From NCBI RefSeq assembly GCF_002931055.1, contig NZ_PSXX01000017.1, forward strand, positions 22,349-86,348: a DNA stretch of 64,000 nucleotides, written 5' to 3'. The position numbers were made by a program, and so were the translations under genes. The notes below the pieces were generated by a model, which saw only the letters and a list, made by a program, of their open reading frames with translations, ran no database searches and was not told the DNA's origin. Position 1 is the stretch's first letter; each line of letters opens with the position of its first letter. Shown piece after piece: positions 62,362-64,000 of this stretch. The stretch comes from Pseudoclavibacter sp. AY1H1. Lineage in GTDB: Bacteria; Actinomycetota; Actinomycetes; Actinomycetales; Microbacteriaceae.

Positions 62362-63938
62362 CCAGGACAGAAGACAGCACGGAGCGGGGAGGGCTCAGCT
62401 CCAAGGGCCTCTCCGCAGGCAAGGTCGGCGTCATCGGCGCGACCATCATCGGCATCTCGTGCATCGCCCCGGCGTACACGCTGACCTCGGGTCTCGGCCC
62501 GACCATCTCGCAGGTCGGCCTGCAGACGCCGGCGATCCTCTTCATCGGCTTCATCCCGATGGTGCTCGTCGTCTTCGGCTACCGCGAGCTGAACTCGGCG
62601 ATGCCGGACTCCGGCACCACCTTCACGTGGGCGTCCCGCGCGTTCGGGCCCTGGATCGGCTGGATGGGCGGATGGGGGCTCATCGCCGCGACCGTCCTCG
62701 TCCTCTCGAATCTCGCGGCCGTTGCCGTGGACTTCCTGTTCATCCTGCTCGCGCAGGTGTTCCAGAATCCGGAGCTCGCCGACCTCACGACGGTGCTGTG
62801 GATCAACATCCCCGTCACGATCCTCTTCACGGCGCTCGCCGCGTGGATCTCGTACCGGGGCGTCGAGGCGACCGAGAAGATCCAGGTCGGGCTCGTCGCG
62901 TTCCAGCTCATCGCGCTGGCCTGGTTCATCGTCGCCGCCTTCATGCACCTGAGCAACAACACGGCCTTCGACCCGACCCCCATCGAGCTGTCCTGGTTCA
63001 ACCCGTTCGAGCTGGGCGACATGGCCGTCGTCGCCGCCGGCGTCTCGCTGTCGATCTTCCTCTTCTGGGGCTGGGACACGGTCATCACGATGAACGAGGA
63101 GGCGAAGGACCCGAAGAAGACCCCGGGCCGCGCCGCCATGCTCACGATCATCATCATCATGGTGATCTACCTGCTCACGACCCTCGCCGTGCTCGTCTTC
63201 GCGGGCATCGGCACCGAGGGCCTCGGAGCCGGCAACCCGGACAACCAGGAGAGCATCTTCGCGGCGCTCGCGGGGCCGGTCATGGGTCCGTTCGCGCTGC
63301 TGATGTCGATCGCCATCCTGTCGTCGTCGGCGGCCTCGCTGCAGTCGACGATGGTCTCCCCATCGCGCACGATCCTCGCCATGGGGCACTACGGCGCCCT
63401 GCCGAAGCGCTTCGCGGACGTCAGCCCGCGCTTCAAGTCGCCGTCGGTCGCGACCCTGGCCTCGGCCATCGCCGCTGTCGTGTTCTACGTCGTCATGAGG
63501 CTGCTCTCCGAGAACGCGCTGTGGGACACGATCGCGGCCCTCGGCCTCATGATCTGCTTCTACTACGGCGTCACGGGGCTCGCCTGCGTCTGGTACTTCA
63601 GGCACAGCCTGTTCAGCTCGGCCAGGAACTTCTTCTTCCGGTTCCTGTTCCCGCTGCTCGGCGGCATCGTGCTGCTGTACTTCTTCTACGAGACGGCCGT
63701 CGCGTCGCTGTCGCCGTCGTTCGGCTCAGGCTCGGCGGTCTTCGCGACGAGCTACGACGCCGATGGCATCGCCCAGGACGGCATCGGTCTCGTGTTCGTG
63801 CTCGGCATCGGAGTGCTGCTGCTCGGCGTGGTCATCATGGTCGTGCAGTACTTCCGCAGCCCCGGGTTCTTCCGCGGCGAGACGATCCAGATCGGCAACG
63901 ACCGCGACACGCAGTCGATCGAGGTGCTGAAGGACTAG
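62358..63938 (+). CDS. APC superfamily amino acid/polyamine permease
   Basis: 526 aa, about twelve to fourteen helices. N-terminal VGVIGATIIGISCIAPAYTL and the PDSGTTFTWASRAFGPWIGWMGGW-type region (only part quoted: SGTTFTWASRAFGP) identify the APC family. Given the oxidase and Usp genes upstream, putrescine or another amine is the likely substrate. The last twelve codons are part of the palindrome at the window end. Confidence 0.9.
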   Translation: MTRTEDSTERGGLSSKGLSAGKVGVIGATIIGISCIAPAYTLTSGLGPTISQVGLQTPAILFIGFIPMVLVVFGYRELNSAMPDSGTTFTWASRAFGPWIGWMGGWGLIAATVLVLSNLAAVAVDFLFILLAQVFQNPELADLTTVLWINIPVTILFTALAAWISYRGVEATEKIQVGLVAFQLIALAWFIVAAFMHLSNNTAFDPTPIELSWFNPFELGDMAVVAAGVSLSIFLFWGWDTVITMNEEAKDPKKTPGRAAMLTIIIIMVIYLLTTLAVLVFAGIGTEGLGAGNPDNQESIFAALAGPVMGPFALLMSIAILSSSAASLQSTMVSPSRTILAMGHYGALPKRFADVSPRFKSPSVATLASAIAAVVFYVVMRLLSENALWDTIAALGLMICFYYGVTGLACVWYFRHSLFSSARNFFFRFLFPLLGGIVLLYFFYETAVASLSPSFGSGSAVFATSYDADGIAQDGIGLVFVLGIGVLLLGVVIMVVQYFRSPGFFRGETIQIGNDRDTQSIEVLKD

Positions 63939-64000
63939 CTGTCCCGCGGGATCCCGCGGGACAGCTAGTCCTTCAGCACCTCGATCGACTGCGTGTCGCG
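63903..64000. repeat. Perfect 98-base palindrome reaching the window edge
   Basis: Bases 63903-63951 are the exact reverse complement of 63952-64000, centred on GGGATCCC. The left arm holds the last codons and stop of the permease gene. The palindrome is cut by the window end and may be longer. Confidence 0.9.

Overview
The window is high-GC DNA with strong G/C preference at third codon positions, dense translationally coupled operons (ATGA/GTGA stop-start overlaps) and several apparently leaderless promoters. Together with the gene content (VKOR/DsbA pair, PadR plus membrane protein, YhgE/MMPL, long-form SerA) this points to an actinobacterium, most likely of the Microbacteriaceae. That placement is inference; there is no rRNA or tRNA gene here to fix it.

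Layout. 0-5.4 kb: an FAD-linked sugar/alditol oxidase, an MFS exporter, and an extracytoplasmic disulfide-forming pair (DsbA-like plus VKOR). 5.5-11.3 kb: a TetR gene with a double operator controlling an MMPL transporter and a YhgE/Pip protein; the MMPL protein carries a decayed ABC-ATPase-like tail. 11.4-16.3 kb: a TIM-barrel isomerase, a CitA/CitB-type two-component system and the C4-dicarboxylate carrier it probably controls. 16.4-20.4 kb: a PadR regulator with a coupled membrane protein, CorA and a DUF418 protein. 20.5-27.3 kb: a six-gene Mrp Na+/H+ antiporter operon. 27.3-34.3 kb: branched-chain amino acid genes ilvD-ilvB-ilvN-ilvC, then serA. 42.5-44.8 kb: leuB-ilvE, which continue the same pathway. 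45-48.7 kb: small membrane and hypothetical proteins, a PucR regulator and GABA aminotransferase. 49-59 kb: an eight-gene coupled minus-strand operon for allantoin use (permease, racemase, allantoinase, formamidase family, fused AtzH/amidase, ureidoglycine-glyoxylate aminotransferase, allantoate amidohydrolase, TauE exporter). 59.2-64 kb: a TetR regulator and a putrescine-oxidase-like, Usp, APC permease operon.

The accessory island at 34.3-41.9 kb, inserted between serA and leuB, is the most interesting part. A repeat-rich, gene-free 1.2 kb (paired 76-bp dyads, a 197-bp element with 19-bp inverted ends) leads into a complete lasso-peptide cluster: a 42-codon precursor, cyclase, RRE protein, leader peptidase, a permease-ATPase-permease ABC set and a fused ABC exporter, all in one coupled operon behind a good promoter. 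The predicted core forms a Gly1-Asp9 ring and shares the RD-[IL]-FGG stretch and a following Phe-Ile with propeptin. The cyclase gene has a one-base frameshift in a G run, so the cluster is either slightly misread, controlled by slippage, or recently inactivated.

The last 98 bases form a perfect palindrome that includes the end of the permease gene, which must be checked as an assembly fold-back or a genuine inverted duplication.
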